Positions 36,413 to 44,972 of a stretch of DNA of 64,000 nucleotides are shown here, piece by piece (position 1 is the first letter of the stretch; each line of letters opens with the position of its first letter). The notes under the pieces were generated by a model. That model had not been told where the DNA came from and did not search any database. It worked only from the letters and a program-made list of their open reading frames with translations. Location: contig NZ_JADCKQ010000012.1 of the NCBI RefSeq assembly GCF_016123485.1, positions 62,001 through 126,000 on the forward strand, written 5' to 3'. The stretch is from Halocynthiibacter styelae (GTDB lineage: Bacteria > Pseudomonadota > Alphaproteobacteria > Rhodobacterales > Rhodobacteraceae). The position numbers and the translations under genes were made by a program.

Positions 36413-37861
36413 TCAGTCTCTCCAGAATTTCACTGTCAGGATGGCATAAACCGCCATCAGTTCCAGTCGCCCGATCAGCATCGCTGCCGCCAGGATCCAT
36501 TTTGCCGTATCTGTCAGCCCGGCGAAGTTCCCCGACGGACCAATTTTATCTCCAAGTCCTGGCCCGATATTGGCCAGTGCTGCTGCGGCGCCGGAAACGG
36601 ATGTTGTGAAATCCAGCCCGGTCAGCCCCAGTGCCACAGAGATAACGCCCAGGGTCACGATAAAATACACAAAGAACGACATAACCGAGCTCAAAACTTC
36701 CTCCGGGATCGTTCTGCCCTCATATCGGGGCGCAAACATTCCGTTTGGGGAATGGATCCGGCGAATCTGCGATTTCACGGAAGCAATCAAAAGCTGATAC
36801 CGGAAGATCTTGATCGAACAGGCGGTTGACCCCGCACAGCCGCCTATCAGCCCGATGATAAAAAACAGCGTCACAGCAAAACTGCCCCAAAGCATGTAAT
36901 CCGCACTGGCATAGCCCGTGCCCGTCAGGATGGAGACGGTGTTAAACAACACCTCACGAAAATGGGCCTCTGAAATATCGCCGGTATCATTCAGCCGCCA
37001 AAGCGTCAGCGCGATCACCAGCACAATGGCCGTGATAAAGAAAGACCGCACCTGGCTGTCGCGCAACAAGGGCTGCGCCGTGCCTGCCAGCATCTGCACA
37101 TAACGCACAAAGGGCAAAGCAGCGAGCAGCATAAAGACCGTGCAGGCATATTGCGCAAACGGGGAAAACCCGCCGAAAGAACTGTCATAATTGGCAAACC
37201 CGCCCGTCGCCACGGTGGTCATCGCATGCACAACCGCATCAAACCGCCCCATGCCGCCGATCATATAGGCAATCGCGCAGGCCAGTGTCAGACCAACGTA
37301 GATCACAGAGATACGACTTGAAATCTCAGTTGCGCGGGGCAGGATTTTCCCAAATGTATCAAAGCCTTCGGACTTAAAGATCTGCATACCACCAATGCGC
37401 AGTTCCGGCAGGAACACCATGGCCACAACAATGATACCCACGCCGCCGAACCACTGCAAAAGGCCGCGCCACAACAGCAGGCTGCGCGGCAGATCGTCAA
37501 GGCCCGACACAACCGTTGCGCCCGTGGTGGTCAGCCCGCTCATGGCTTCAAAAAACGCATCCACCGGTTCGGCGTTCAGCACCCCCAGGACAAAAGGCAA
37601 CGCGCCGAACAGAGGCAGCGCCAGCCAGACACCGGTTGTCAGCAGGAAGGTCTGGCGGATTGTCAGCCCCTGGCGCAAGCCGTTCTGACAGGCCAGCGCC
37701 ACAAGCCCGCCGGTCAGCGAGGTGATCACAGCGCTTTCCAGGAAGACAACCCAGTGTTCATGGCCGTCGCGCAAATCAACCGCCATAGGGGCCAGCATGG
37801 TCACCCCGAGAAAGGCCACAAGCAGGCCGATTACATAGCCCACCGGGCGCAGATCAAACAT
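36413..37861 (-). CDS. trkH: TrkH-family potassium uptake protein
   Basis: A 482-residue inner-membrane K+ transporter subunit built of four membrane-pore-membrane repeats. Selectivity-filter regions are visible as SGLTTTGATVVSG (repeat 1), TTVATGGFANYDSSF (repeat 2), TGTGYASADY (repeat 3) and IGPSGNFAGL (repeat 4). It works with TrkA, not in this window. I start at ATG 37861 (MFDLRPVGYV); the frame runs 20 codons further up without family similarity. It follows folE2 by about 106 bases and is tightly followed by the TPP-enzyme gene. Confidence 0.93.
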   Translation of the reverse strand: MFDLRPVGYVIGLLVAFLGVTMLAPMAVDLRDGHEHWVVFLESAVITSLTGGLVALACQNGLRQGLTIRQTFLLTTGVWLALPLFGALPFVLGVLNAEPVDAFFEAMSGLTTTGATVVSGLDDLPRSLLLWRGLLQWFGGVGIIVVAMVFLPELRIGGMQIFKSEGFDTFGKILPRATEISSRISVIYVGLTLACAIAYMIGGMGRFDAVVHAMTTVATGGFANYDSSFGGFSPFAQYACTVFMLLAALPFVRYVQMLAGTAQPLLRDSQVRSFFITAIVLVIALTLWRLNDTGDISEAHFREVLFNTVSILTGTGYASADYMLWGSFAVTLFFIIGLIGGCAGSTACSIKIFRYQLLIASVKSQIRRIHSPNGMFAPRYEGRTIPEEVLSSVMSFFVYFIVTLGVISVALGLTGLDFTTSVSGAAAALANIGPGLGDKIGPSGNFAGLTDTAKWILAAAMLIGRLELMAVYAILTVKFWRD

Positions 37862-37925
37862 GGCTAAGGCTTCACCCGCGCGGCGCAAAGTGTCAAGAGA
37901 GCCGTGATTTTGCCCATGCACAATC

Positions 37926-37957
37926 TATGCATATGTTATGCACAAACCATGCATATG
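37926..37957. repeat. Repeated TATGCATATG element between folE2 and trkH
   Basis: TATGCATATG at 37926-37935 and CATGCATATG at 37948-37957, 22 bases apart (two helical turns), with a third partial copy (ttatgcac) between. Could be an operator for trkH; no known regulator consensus matched. Confidence 0.4.
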
Positions 37958-37967
37958 ATCCGCCGGA

Positions 37968-39068
37968 CTACCCGACGTGGAACAACGTGCTGAACAGTTT
38001 CGGGTCAAAGCTTTCGCTCAGGAAGGTATCGCCTTCTGTCAGGACCGACACCGCATCATGGCTGTGCAGGCTTTCCTGATGGCTGGCAATCACGCGGAAA
38101 TCCCCGATGCGTTCTTCGTTCTGCAAACCTTCTGCAAACAGACGCGCCGCATCTTCCACAAAGATCGGGTTGGCGGCGTTGAGTTCTGCAAAAGCCTGCT
38201 CGTCTTCGCGCTTCACCATCACCTGGGTTTCAGTCGCGACCGATGCCCGGCAAATGTCGATCAGGTCTTCGAACCAAAGACGATCTTCAGACGGTTTCAT
38301 CACAGCAGAGACCCGCGCAACGGACCGCTGGGAATGCGGTGTTGCCAGCTGACCGCGCACCTGGCGGGCGTGTTCAGACAGCTCCAGCGAACATGGGCAG
38401 GTTGAGGAATAGACATAATCAAGGTGAATGATGCGTTTCTTCTCACCGGCCGTTTCCGTCAGTTCCAGTGCCACATCGTAATACTGATAGCCAGACAGAC
38501 CAGAACGCAGGCTCATCACTTCCATCGGGAAGGAAAAGCGCATCTGAATGCGGGCATCAAATGTGTCGTGGTCAGTTTTGTAATCCGCCAGCGCATCCTG
38601 GATCACATCAAAGGAAAAGGTCTTCTTTGAATGCGTGTAAAAGGTGCGCATGATGCGGGACATATTGATGCCCTTGCGCCCGGCCTCAAGGCTGACGGTG
38701 CCGGTGATCGACGCCTCAAGCGTGAGGTCAGATCCATCCCGGCGATGGAATCGGATCGGCAGGCGGAAATTCGAAATCCCCACATGCTGAATATTACGCT
38801 TTGCGCCTTTGATCAGGCTTTCCGGCCCGTTCTGAAGATCCGGAAGTGAGGCTTTATAGGCCTCATCAACTGTGAACTCTTCTGGGTAAGCTCTTGCAAG
38901 CGCCGGATAATTCGCCACCTCATTGCCCGGAAGCAGACGCGAAACAGAAGGATGCAACTCCGCCACTTCCGTCACCGTGGCCTCCGCCGCCCAGTTCTGC
39001 AAAAGCTTCAGCGCAGCCTCGGCATCTTCGCGGGAAATAGCTGTTTTATCTGGGTTGAACGTATCCAT
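37968..39068 (-). CDS. folE2: GTP cyclohydrolase FolE2 (type IB)
   Basis: A 366-residue enzyme of the T-fold that converts GTP to dihydroneopterin triphosphate, the first step of folate synthesis. Type IB enzymes are metal-tolerant substitutes for zinc-dependent FolE. Family marks are VGISNFRLPI, GTVSLEAGRKGINMSR and the Cys/Glu-bearing YVYSSTCPCSLELSEHAR (core TCPCSLELS). Full length. folE2 is often under Zur control in other bacteria; I see no Zur-like site here. Confidence 0.95.
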   Translation of the reverse strand: MDTFNPDKTAISREDAEAALKLLQNWAAEATVTEVAELHPSVSRLLPGNEVANYPALARAYPEEFTVDEAYKASLPDLQNGPESLIKGAKRNIQHVGISNFRLPIRFHRRDGSDLTLEASITGTVSLEAGRKGINMSRIMRTFYTHSKKTFSFDVIQDALADYKTDHDTFDARIQMRFSFPMEVMSLRSGLSGYQYYDVALELTETAGEKKRIIHLDYVYSSTCPCSLELSEHARQVRGQLATPHSQRSVARVSAVMKPSEDRLWFEDLIDICRASVATETQVMVKREDEQAFAELNAANPIFVEDAARLFAEGLQNEERIGDFRVIASHQESLHSHDAVSVLTEGDTFLSESFDPKLFSTLFHVG

Positions 39069-39202
39069 GACCGCCCCCTGGGGAAACTTACGCTGTCACT
39101 ATAACAGCTTTCGCGCCAGATACCGCGCCAATTCCGTCGGCGCAATCGGGTTTTGCGGCATTCATTGTGCCTCCTGCGTCAGACACGCCCGCTTTGTCGG
39201 GC

Positions 39203-39237
39203 CGCGGGGCTTTTCCCTCGATGGGGAAAGCCCCGCG
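39203..39237 (-). terminator. Hairpin downstream of metZ
   Basis: Arms cgcggggcttt (39203-39213) and aaagccccgcg (39227-39237), with further pairing inside, located six bases beyond the metZ stop. T tract is poor. The gap 39069-39242 has no gene. Confidence 0.55.
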
Positions 39238-39242
39238 TTTGC

Positions 39243-40433
39243 TTATACAGCATCCAAAGCGTTTTTCAGATCTGCAATCAGGTCATCCGCATCCTCAAGA
39301 CCAATGGACAGACGCACAAGGCCTTTGGTGATCCCCAGCGCGTCGCATTGTTCTTCAGACAGGCGCTGGTGGGTTGTGGTCACCGGATGGGTCGCAAGGC
39401 TTTTCGCATCCCCGAGGTTGTTGGAAATCGTCACGATCTTCATTGCATTCAGCAGACGGAATGCCTCATCCCGGCCACCCTTCAGATCCAGCGCGATCAC
39501 AGTGCCGCCCGCCTGCATCTGCTCCATACACAGGTCATGCTGGGCATGATCTTTCAGGCCAGGGTAAATCACACGTTCCAGTTTCGGATGCCCCTGTAAA
39601 GCCTCTGCAATTTTCAGCGAAGACGCGGCCTGTGCCCGCACACGCAGATCAATCGTTTCCAGACCTTTCAGCATCACCCAGGCGTTAAACGGACTGATAG
39701 AGGCGCCGGTGTGTTTCAGGTAAGTCTCACAGGTGCCGCGCACATAGTCGCGCGAGCCAAGGATCACACCACCCAGACAACGCCCCTGCCCGTCGATATG
39801 TTTGGTTGCGGAATAGACCACAACGTCCGCACCACGATCCAGCATGCGCGACAGAACAGGCGTGGCAAAGACGTTATCAACAACCACAATCGCACCCACA
39901 GCATGGGCCAGATCGGACACGGCTTTCACATCAATGATTTCCAGTGTCGGGTTGGCAACGCTTTCAAAGAACACAAGCTTTGTGTCTTCGCGCAGCGCAT
40001 CCTTCCAGGCCGCCAGATCGGTGCCATCGACAAATGTCACCTCGACACCAAAGCGTGGCAGGATTTCTTCAAGGATATAGAGACAGGATCCAAACAACGC
40101 CTTCGCGGCAACCACATGATCGCCAGCTTTCAGAGGCGCGGTCACCGCCGCATTCACCGCAGCCATACCAGAAGCTGTGGCAAAAGCGGCCTCAGCGCCT
40201 TCAAGCATCGCAATGCGTTCTTCAAACATGCGCACGGTCGGGTTGCCGTAGCGGCCATAGATGAATTCATCATCCGGACACTCAATAAACCGGCCTTCGG
40301 CCTGCTCAGCACTGGCATAAGCAAAACCCTGGGTCAGGAACATCGCCTCAGACAGTTCCCCAAACTGGCTGCGTTGGGTGCCGCCATGCACAAGGTTTGT
40401 CCGCGGTTGATAGGTATTTTCGCGCTTGCTCAT
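39243..40433 (-). CDS. metZ: O-succinylhomoserine sulfhydrylase
   Basis: A 396-residue PLP enzyme of the Cys/Met metabolism family that makes homocysteine from O-succinylhomoserine and sulfide. The motifs YGRYGNPTVRMFEERIAMLEG (core YGRYGNPT), ATASGMAAVNAAV and the PLP lysine in VVYSATKHIDGQGR are present; the latter form is typical of MetZ rather than cystathionine synthase or lyase. Start at ATG 40433 with ggaag upstream; an ATG two codons earlier (40439) is equivalent. A SAM-II riboswitch and terminator lie in its leader, so expression should fall when SAM is abundant. Confidence 0.92.
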   Translation of the reverse strand: MSKRENTYQPRTNLVHGGTQRSQFGELSEAMFLTQGFAYASAEQAEGRFIECPDDEFIYGRYGNPTVRMFEERIAMLEGAEAAFATASGMAAVNAAVTAPLKAGDHVVAAKALFGSCLYILEEILPRFGVEVTFVDGTDLAAWKDALREDTKLVFFESVANPTLEIIDVKAVSDLAHAVGAIVVVDNVFATPVLSRMLDRGADVVVYSATKHIDGQGRCLGGVILGSRDYVRGTCETYLKHTGASISPFNAWVMLKGLETIDLRVRAQAASSLKIAEALQGHPKLERVIYPGLKDHAQHDLCMEQMQAGGTVIALDLKGGRDEAFRLLNAMKIVTISNNLGDAKSLATHPVTTTHQRLSEEQCDALGITKGLVRLSIGLEDADDLIADLKNALDAV

Positions 40434-40476
40434 CTTCATCTTCCATTGTCAGGCCCGCCCCGCCAGGGTCGAAACC

Positions 40477-40506
40477 AAAAAAAACCCGTACCGGTAAAGG
40501 CACGGG
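40477..40506 (-). terminator. Intrinsic terminator (attenuator) between the SAM-II riboswitch and metZ
   Basis: Minus-strand hairpin cccgtgcc/ggtacggg (40499-40506 with 40485-40492, one G-T pair) followed by eight T residues (40477-40484). It lies 16 bases after the riboswitch and 43 bases before the metZ start, a position fit for premature termination. Confidence 0.85.
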
Positions 40507-40521
40507 ATGTAAGTAAACCCA

Positions 40522-40586
40522 GACCTCTTTAGCAGTATATTTAACGTGGCCCGCAATCCGGTTAATCAAATCGCCACGAGGAGGTG
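40522..40586 (-). ncRNA. SAM-II riboswitch
   Basis: The minus strand contains, in order, the P1 5' arm CGTGGCGATTTG, a loop, CCGG, the P1 3' arm GCCACGTTAAA, and the pseudoknot end GCTAAAGAGGT. This matches the alphaproteobacterial SAM-II (metA) aptamer, whose hallmark is CGTGG-TGATTTG ... CCACGTTAAA ... GCTAAAG. A TTGACC box at 40609-40614 with a weak -10 just downstream would start transcription at the aptamer's 5' end. Confidence 0.9.
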
Positions 40587-40720
40587 GATACCGTCAGCCG
40601 GTGAGTCGGGTCAAGGTTTTTGCCCGGGCGCAGATCAATTTTATGTTAACGCAACGGCAATGCCCCTTGCGGAAACGCATAAAACAACAAAGATCTGAGG
40701 CATCATCAGGAGAGATACGC

Positions 40721-41428
40721 ATGACACACCCCATTGATCTGCACTACTGGCCCACGCCCAACGGCTGGAAAATTTCCATCGCGCTTGAGGAACTTAATCT
40801 GCCCTACAATCTGCATCTGGTGAATATCGGTGCGGGGGAACAGTTTGAACCTGACTTTCTGAAGATCGCACCCAACAACCGGATGCCCGCGATTGTGGAC
40901 CCTGATGGGCCGGATGCCGCGACTGTGTCATTGTTTGAAAGCGGGGCGATCCTGCAATATCTCGCCCGCAAAACCGGCAAACTATACGGCGAAACGGAAC
41001 GCGACCGCATTGAAGTCGAACAATGGCTGATGTGGCAGATGGGCGGCCTTGGCCCGATGGCCGGTCAGGCGCATCACTTCCTGAAATATGCGCCCGCCAT
41101 GGATCCGCCCAACGATCTGCCCTATGCGAAGGATCGTTACCGCAATGAAGTCGCGCGGCTTTATGGTGTGCTGGACCGGCGCCTTGCCGACCGTGAATTT
41201 GTTGCCGGTGATTTCTTTTCCATCGCTGACATTGCGATCTGGCCCTGGGCCATTCTCTGGGAAGGGCAGCAGCAGGATCTGTCTGACAAACCAAACCTGA
41301 AACGCTGGCTTGATACGGTTGGCGCGCGCCCGGCTGTGATTGCAGGGAAGGCCGTGGCGGCTGAGAATCGGTCAAATCTGCAGGATGACAAAAATGCCCA
41401 GGAGCTTTTGTTTAAGCGCAAAGGCTAA
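40721..41428 (+). CDS. Glutathione S-transferase family protein
   Basis: A 235-residue GST with an N-terminal thioredoxin-like domain (YWPTPNGWKISIALEELNLPY; core TPNGWKISIALEE) and a C-terminal helical domain containing the DFFSIADIAIWPW N-capping motif. It resembles the Ure2p/YghU-like (nu class) GSTs that reduce disulfides with two glutathiones. The ATG at 40721 has aggag at a good distance. It is divergent from metZ and ends before two small hairpins (41429-41442, 41443-41455). Confidence 0.9.
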   Translation: MTHPIDLHYWPTPNGWKISIALEELNLPYNLHLVNIGAGEQFEPDFLKIAPNNRMPAIVDPDGPDAATVSLFESGAILQYLARKTGKLYGETERDRIEVEQWLMWQMGGLGPMAGQAHHFLKYAPAMDPPNDLPYAKDRYRNEVARLYGVLDRRLADREFVAGDFFSIADIAIWPWAILWEGQQQDLSDKPNLKRWLDTVGARPAVIAGKAVAAENRSNLQDDKNAQELLFKRKG

Positions 41429-41455
41429 GGGGGTCAGCCCCCGTCCCTGCGGGAC
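41429..41455 (+). terminator. Two small G/C-rich hairpins after the GST gene
   Basis: ggggg/ccccc (41429-41433 with 41438-41442) and gtccc/gggac (41443-41447 with 41451-41455), directly after the stop codon; no T tract. Confidence 0.4.
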
Positions 41456-41524
41456 TCCCCAGGACATTTACAGAACAAAAATGGCGGCGTTTACGCGCCG
41501 TCAGGCTTCCAGGTGTCTCACAAT

Positions 41525-42472
41525 TCAGATGGGTGGCGCTGCACGTTCGGTGACCAGCTGTTTGGCGGTTACCCTTTCCCGGTGTACCATATACAGCCCC
41601 GCCCCGATGATGATGGCTATGCCTGTCAGGGCCAGGGTGTTCGGGAAATCGCGAAACACGAGATAACCCAATACGGCTGATATGGGCAATTCCAGATATT
41701 GCAGTGGGGCCAATGTGGCCGAAGGGGCCATCGACAGCCCGTAGGTCATCATCATATGGCTTAATGTCGCGAAAAACCCTACGCCCAGAAGCCATAGCCA
41801 TGTGACACCTTCCGGCCAGACGAGATCCAGCAACTCAGACCCTGACCCCTGGGCCAGTATCATAACCGGGATGCAAAACAGGCTGGCGATCAGGCCTGTG
41901 TAAAATTGCAGGGTGACAGGATGTATCCGGCGCGACAAACCGCGGGTGACGAGGATATAGAATGCAAAGCCGACAGCCGTACCAAGAGGATACAAGGCAA
42001 CAGCGCCGAAGGTCGCAAAGCTGGGCTGGATCACAAATAAGACGCCCACAAACCCGACAACAGCCGCCCCCACACGACGTGGGCCGACATCTTCGCTGAG
42101 ATAATATTTACCCACAAGCAGGATGATAAATGGTTCTACGAAGACAATTGCCAGGGCATCTGCAAGCGGCATCACACGGATTGCTGCGATGAAACAAAAC
42201 GTCGAGACAAGCAAAAGCAGGGCGCGCAACGCAAGTGTTAGCCAGTGCGCACGTGCCACGGTTAATGACAGGCCCATGATCCAGATAAACGGTGCCATAA
42301 GCACACATTGTACGACAAAGCGCGCGGTTGTAATCTGCCCCACAGGTATGGTGTCAGATGCCAGTTTGGCTGCCACATCCAGCATGGGCGCGGTCAGACA
42401 AAACCCCAGCATCAGGGCAACACCTGCAAGAATGCGGTCAGCGGGTCGGGACGTGGAAATACTGTCAGTCAT
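41525..42472 (-). CDS. DMT-superfamily (EamA) transporter
   Basis: A 315-residue inner-membrane protein with ten predicted helices forming two EamA repeats; the second repeat ends PLQYLELPISAVLGYLVFRD, a common EamA feature. Substrate unknown (metabolite export is usual). Single-gene unit, converging on the GST gene. Confidence 0.85.
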   Translation of the reverse strand: MTDSISTSRPADRILAGVALMLGFCLTAPMLDVAAKLASDTIPVGQITTARFVVQCVLMAPFIWIMGLSLTVARAHWLTLALRALLLLVSTFCFIAAIRVMPLADALAIVFVEPFIILLVGKYYLSEDVGPRRVGAAVVGFVGVLFVIQPSFATFGAVALYPLGTAVGFAFYILVTRGLSRRIHPVTLQFYTGLIASLFCIPVMILAQGSGSELLDLVWPEGVTWLWLLGVGFFATLSHMMMTYGLSMAPSATLAPLQYLELPISAVLGYLVFRDFPNTLALTGIAIIIGAGLYMVHRERVTAKQLVTERAAPPI

Positions 42473-42564
42473 GTCTCACCTGAATAGGTCATCAAAACAC
42501 GCGTCCACCCCAATTGCGACATTGGTCAATGGATTGCAGTTTTGTTTATAATTTTCCGGAAAAC

Positions 42565-42584
42565 ACGAGGGGCTGGCCCCTCGT
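42565..42584 (-). terminator. Terminator-like palindrome after yciB
   Basis: Perfect palindrome ACGAGGGGCTGGCCCCTCGT, followed on the minus strand by gttttcc. It ends the ftsY-to-yciB transcript. Confidence 0.6.
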
Positions 42585-42589
42585 CTTGG

Positions 42590-43195
42590 TCAGCTTTCGT
42601 CTTCTTCGGTCGAGTATTTTGAAATCAATCCGCTTTGAAGCATAAAGAAGCCAAACATAATCACAGGCATGCCGAAGGTTTTAAACTTGACCCAGGTATC
42701 TTCGGTCAGCATCCGCCAGACCAATTCATTGGTAACCGCCAGCCCGAGAAACAGCAGAGCCATGCGTTTCGTCAGCGCCATCCAGCCTTCATCCGTCAAG
42801 GGCAATGCAGAATCCATCATCACCTGCATATAGCTTTTGCCACGCAACAGGCCAAAGCCAAGCGCACCAGCAAAGAACAGATAGAGGATCGTTGGTTTCA
42901 TCTTAAAGAAACTGCCGTCATTCAGCCAGACGGTCAGCCCGCCGAACCCCACAACCAGTACCAGCGTCATCAGCTGCATTTTTGACAGATGACCTGTCAG
43001 TTTCCAAAGTATCAGGGTGGAGGCCACCAGCAGCGGGATGAACAGCGCGGTTGCGACAACGAAGCCTTCATACACTTCACCACCAAAGGTGAACTGTTGT
43101 TCCTTCAAGCGCCCGTAAGCGATGAAAAACAACAACACGGGCCCGAATTCCAGCGCCGGTTTTACCCAGGGTTTCAGTTCTTTTTCTTCGCTCAT
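42590..43195 (-). CDS. yciB: Inner-membrane septation protein A
   Basis: A 201-residue membrane protein of the YciB/IspZ family with about five helices, involved in cell division and envelope integrity. Family features are KPALEFGPVLLFFIAYGRL near the start, LNDGSFFKMKPTILYLFFAGALG (core DGSFFKMKPTILY), and NELVWRMLTEDTWVKFKTFG (20 residues) near the end. The ATG at 43195 (MSEEKELK) is one base after the preceding stop; the frame extends 13 codons upstream without similarity. Confidence 0.92.
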   Translation of the reverse strand: MSEEKELKPWVKPALEFGPVLLFFIAYGRLKEQQFTFGGEVYEGFVVATALFIPLLVASTLILWKLTGHLSKMQLMTLVLVVGFGGLTVWLNDGSFFKMKPTILYLFFAGALGFGLLRGKSYMQVMMDSALPLTDEGWMALTKRMALLFLGLAVTNELVWRMLTEDTWVKFKTFGMPVIMFGFFMLQSGLISKYSTEEDES

Positions 43196-43196
43196 A

Positions 43197-44099
43197 TCAG
43201 CCTCCGGTTTCCACAAACACCGCGCCCAGCGCAATCAGCGCCATCAGAAACAGACGGCGCGGTCCGACGGTTTCTTTTAAGAAGAGTACACCAATCGCCG
43301 CCGCAAAGACCACGCTGGTTTCGCGCAGAACGGCGGCCTCGCCGACTTTATCAAGACGTGTGGCCAGCATGACCGATCCGAAAGATGCATATGCCACCAG
43401 CGCCCCGGCCACGCCACGTTTAAACAGCGGCACAACGGGCGGACGCGGCGTTATTGTTTTCCAGCGTTTCCAGCCGAAAAACGGCATCGCAAGCCCGTCA
43501 ATCATGAAGAACCAGGCGAGGAATGTGAACGGATCAGCCGTCGCGCGGATGCCCCAGGCGTCATAAGTGGTATAGACCGCAACCATGGCCCCCGTCAGCA
43601 CCGCAAGGCCAAGCGCATGCAGCAATTCACGACGGTCTGTCAGCTGGGTGAAATAGTTATACAGCGCCAGACCAAAGATCCCGCCGACCAGCAGAAACAC
43701 CCCGCCCCATTGCATGCCGCTATAGGTTTCGCCAAAGACAAACCCGGCCCCAATCACCGTGAACAAAGGCCCCATGCCACGCACAACGGGATAAACCACC
43801 GTATAAGCGCCACGCTGATAGGCCATGGCCTGCAGGTATTTATAGATGAAATGGATCACAAAAGCGCCGGCAAAGATCCCCCACATATGGGGTTCGGGCC
43901 AGGGCACAACAAACAGGGCAAAGGGCGTTGCAATGGCAAAATAGCTGAAATCAATCGCGCCACGCATGACCCATGGATCAAAGCGCCCTTTCTGCATTGC
44001 GCCGAACACCGCATGCAGAAAAGCCGCCGCCAGGGCCAGGACAAGCGCAAGCTGATGCCCGGCCTCTGTGCCTTCTAAGGAAATCAGCCAGGCGCTCAT
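43197..44099 (-). CDS. DMT-superfamily (EamA) transporter
   Basis: A 300-residue inner-membrane protein of ten helices with two EamA repeats (YPVVRGMGPLFTVIGAGFVFGE; core YPVVRGMGPLF, and LRETSVVFAAAIGVLFLKE). Located between the exported protein gene and yciB in the ftsY transcript, an arrangement frequent in Rhodobacterales (from memory). Substrate unknown. Confidence 0.85.
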   Translation of the reverse strand: MSAWLISLEGTEAGHQLALVLALAAAFLHAVFGAMQKGRFDPWVMRGAIDFSYFAIATPFALFVVPWPEPHMWGIFAGAFVIHFIYKYLQAMAYQRGAYTVVYPVVRGMGPLFTVIGAGFVFGETYSGMQWGGVFLLVGGIFGLALYNYFTQLTDRRELLHALGLAVLTGAMVAVYTTYDAWGIRATADPFTFLAWFFMIDGLAMPFFGWKRWKTITPRPPVVPLFKRGVAGALVAYASFGSVMLATRLDKVGEAAVLRETSVVFAAAIGVLFLKETVGPRRLFLMALIALGAVFVETGG

Positions 44100-44105
44100 G
44101 ACAGT

Positions 44106-44972
44106 TTATTCAGCAACCCATGGGTAGGTTACATCAACGGTCGCACCATCAAACAGGATATCCATGATCTGGGCGGGTTCCGCATCACCCGCCATCAGAA
44201 CCGGCATCAGACGTATCGCAGACAGGCCAACCTCGGACTGCAGGATCAGGCGCAGGCCTTGTTCTGGTTCCGGCAGAGCCGCGACCAGATCTTTCAGCGC
44301 CTGACGGGAAGCCGCATCAAATGTCGCCTGCGGAAGCTGATCAACAAAGGCGTTGGCTTCCTGAATTTCCTCATCGGTCGGCGCAGAGGTTGGGTTTCCT
44401 TCGGCAATATCCTCGATCCCTGCAAGCAGAGCCAGCATATCCGTACCCTTCACCTGCACATCCAGATCCGTCAGGGCGGCAGACATGGCGGAAATCTGCA
44501 TCATTTGCGGAGAAGACAGATCAAGTCCATTCACGGTCCCTGACACAGCGATCCCCTGCCCGCCTTCAAAGCTGACCGAAAGATCAGAGATATTCATCGC
44601 ACGGCTCGTCGCATCCCATGTGTAGGACAGAACCATGTCACCCGGCTTGCCAGCCAAAGCCCCCATGTCTGCGCTGACTTCACTTTCACGGATGCCTGTA
44701 ATGATCACATTTGCAGCCTGTGGTGCCATCCCCTGCAAAGCGGCCTCTGTCAGACCCGGGACCTTCCAGCGCAGACTGTCTGCCGTGGTGCCATCTGCCC
44801 AGGAAATGTTCAGAACCTGGCATGCGTCATCATCCAGAGTTGCTTCACTGCCGTCAGCATTTGTCATCTGGCTGATCAACACCCATTCAGATGCGCAATC
44901 TGTTGCGGCAGCAGCTGGGGTCATCATTCCGGCCAGGGCCAGGGCGAAAAGCGGTGTTTTGTAAGTCATCAT
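44106..44972 (-). CDS. Exported hypothetical protein
   Basis: A 288-residue periplasmic protein with a signal peptide (MMTYKTPLFALALAGMMTPAAA). The mature part is acidic and rich in beta-forming segments and has a conserved-looking cysteine pair (DCASEW, DDACQVL). No family recognised. The ATG overlaps the ftsY stop (ATGATGA), so it is coupled to ftsY; a second ATG directly follows the first. Confidence 0.75.
   Translation of the reverse strand: MMTYKTPLFALALAGMMTPAAAATDCASEWVLISQMTNADGSEATLDDDACQVLNISWADGTTADSLRWKVPGLTEAALQGMAPQAANVIITGIRESEVSADMGALAGKPGDMVLSYTWDATSRAMNISDLSVSFEGGQGIAVSGTVNGLDLSSPQMMQISAMSAALTDLDVQVKGTDMLALLAGIEDIAEGNPTSAPTDEEIQEANAFVDQLPQATFDAASRQALKDLVAALPEPEQGLRLILQSEVGLSAIRLMPVLMAGDAEPAQIMDILFDGATVDVTYPWVAE

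Noticed and set aside
37926-37957. Zur box before folE2/trkH
   Set aside because: folE2 is often Zur-controlled, but these repeats lie downstream of folE2 and do not resemble the alphaproteobacterial Zur consensus as I remember it.
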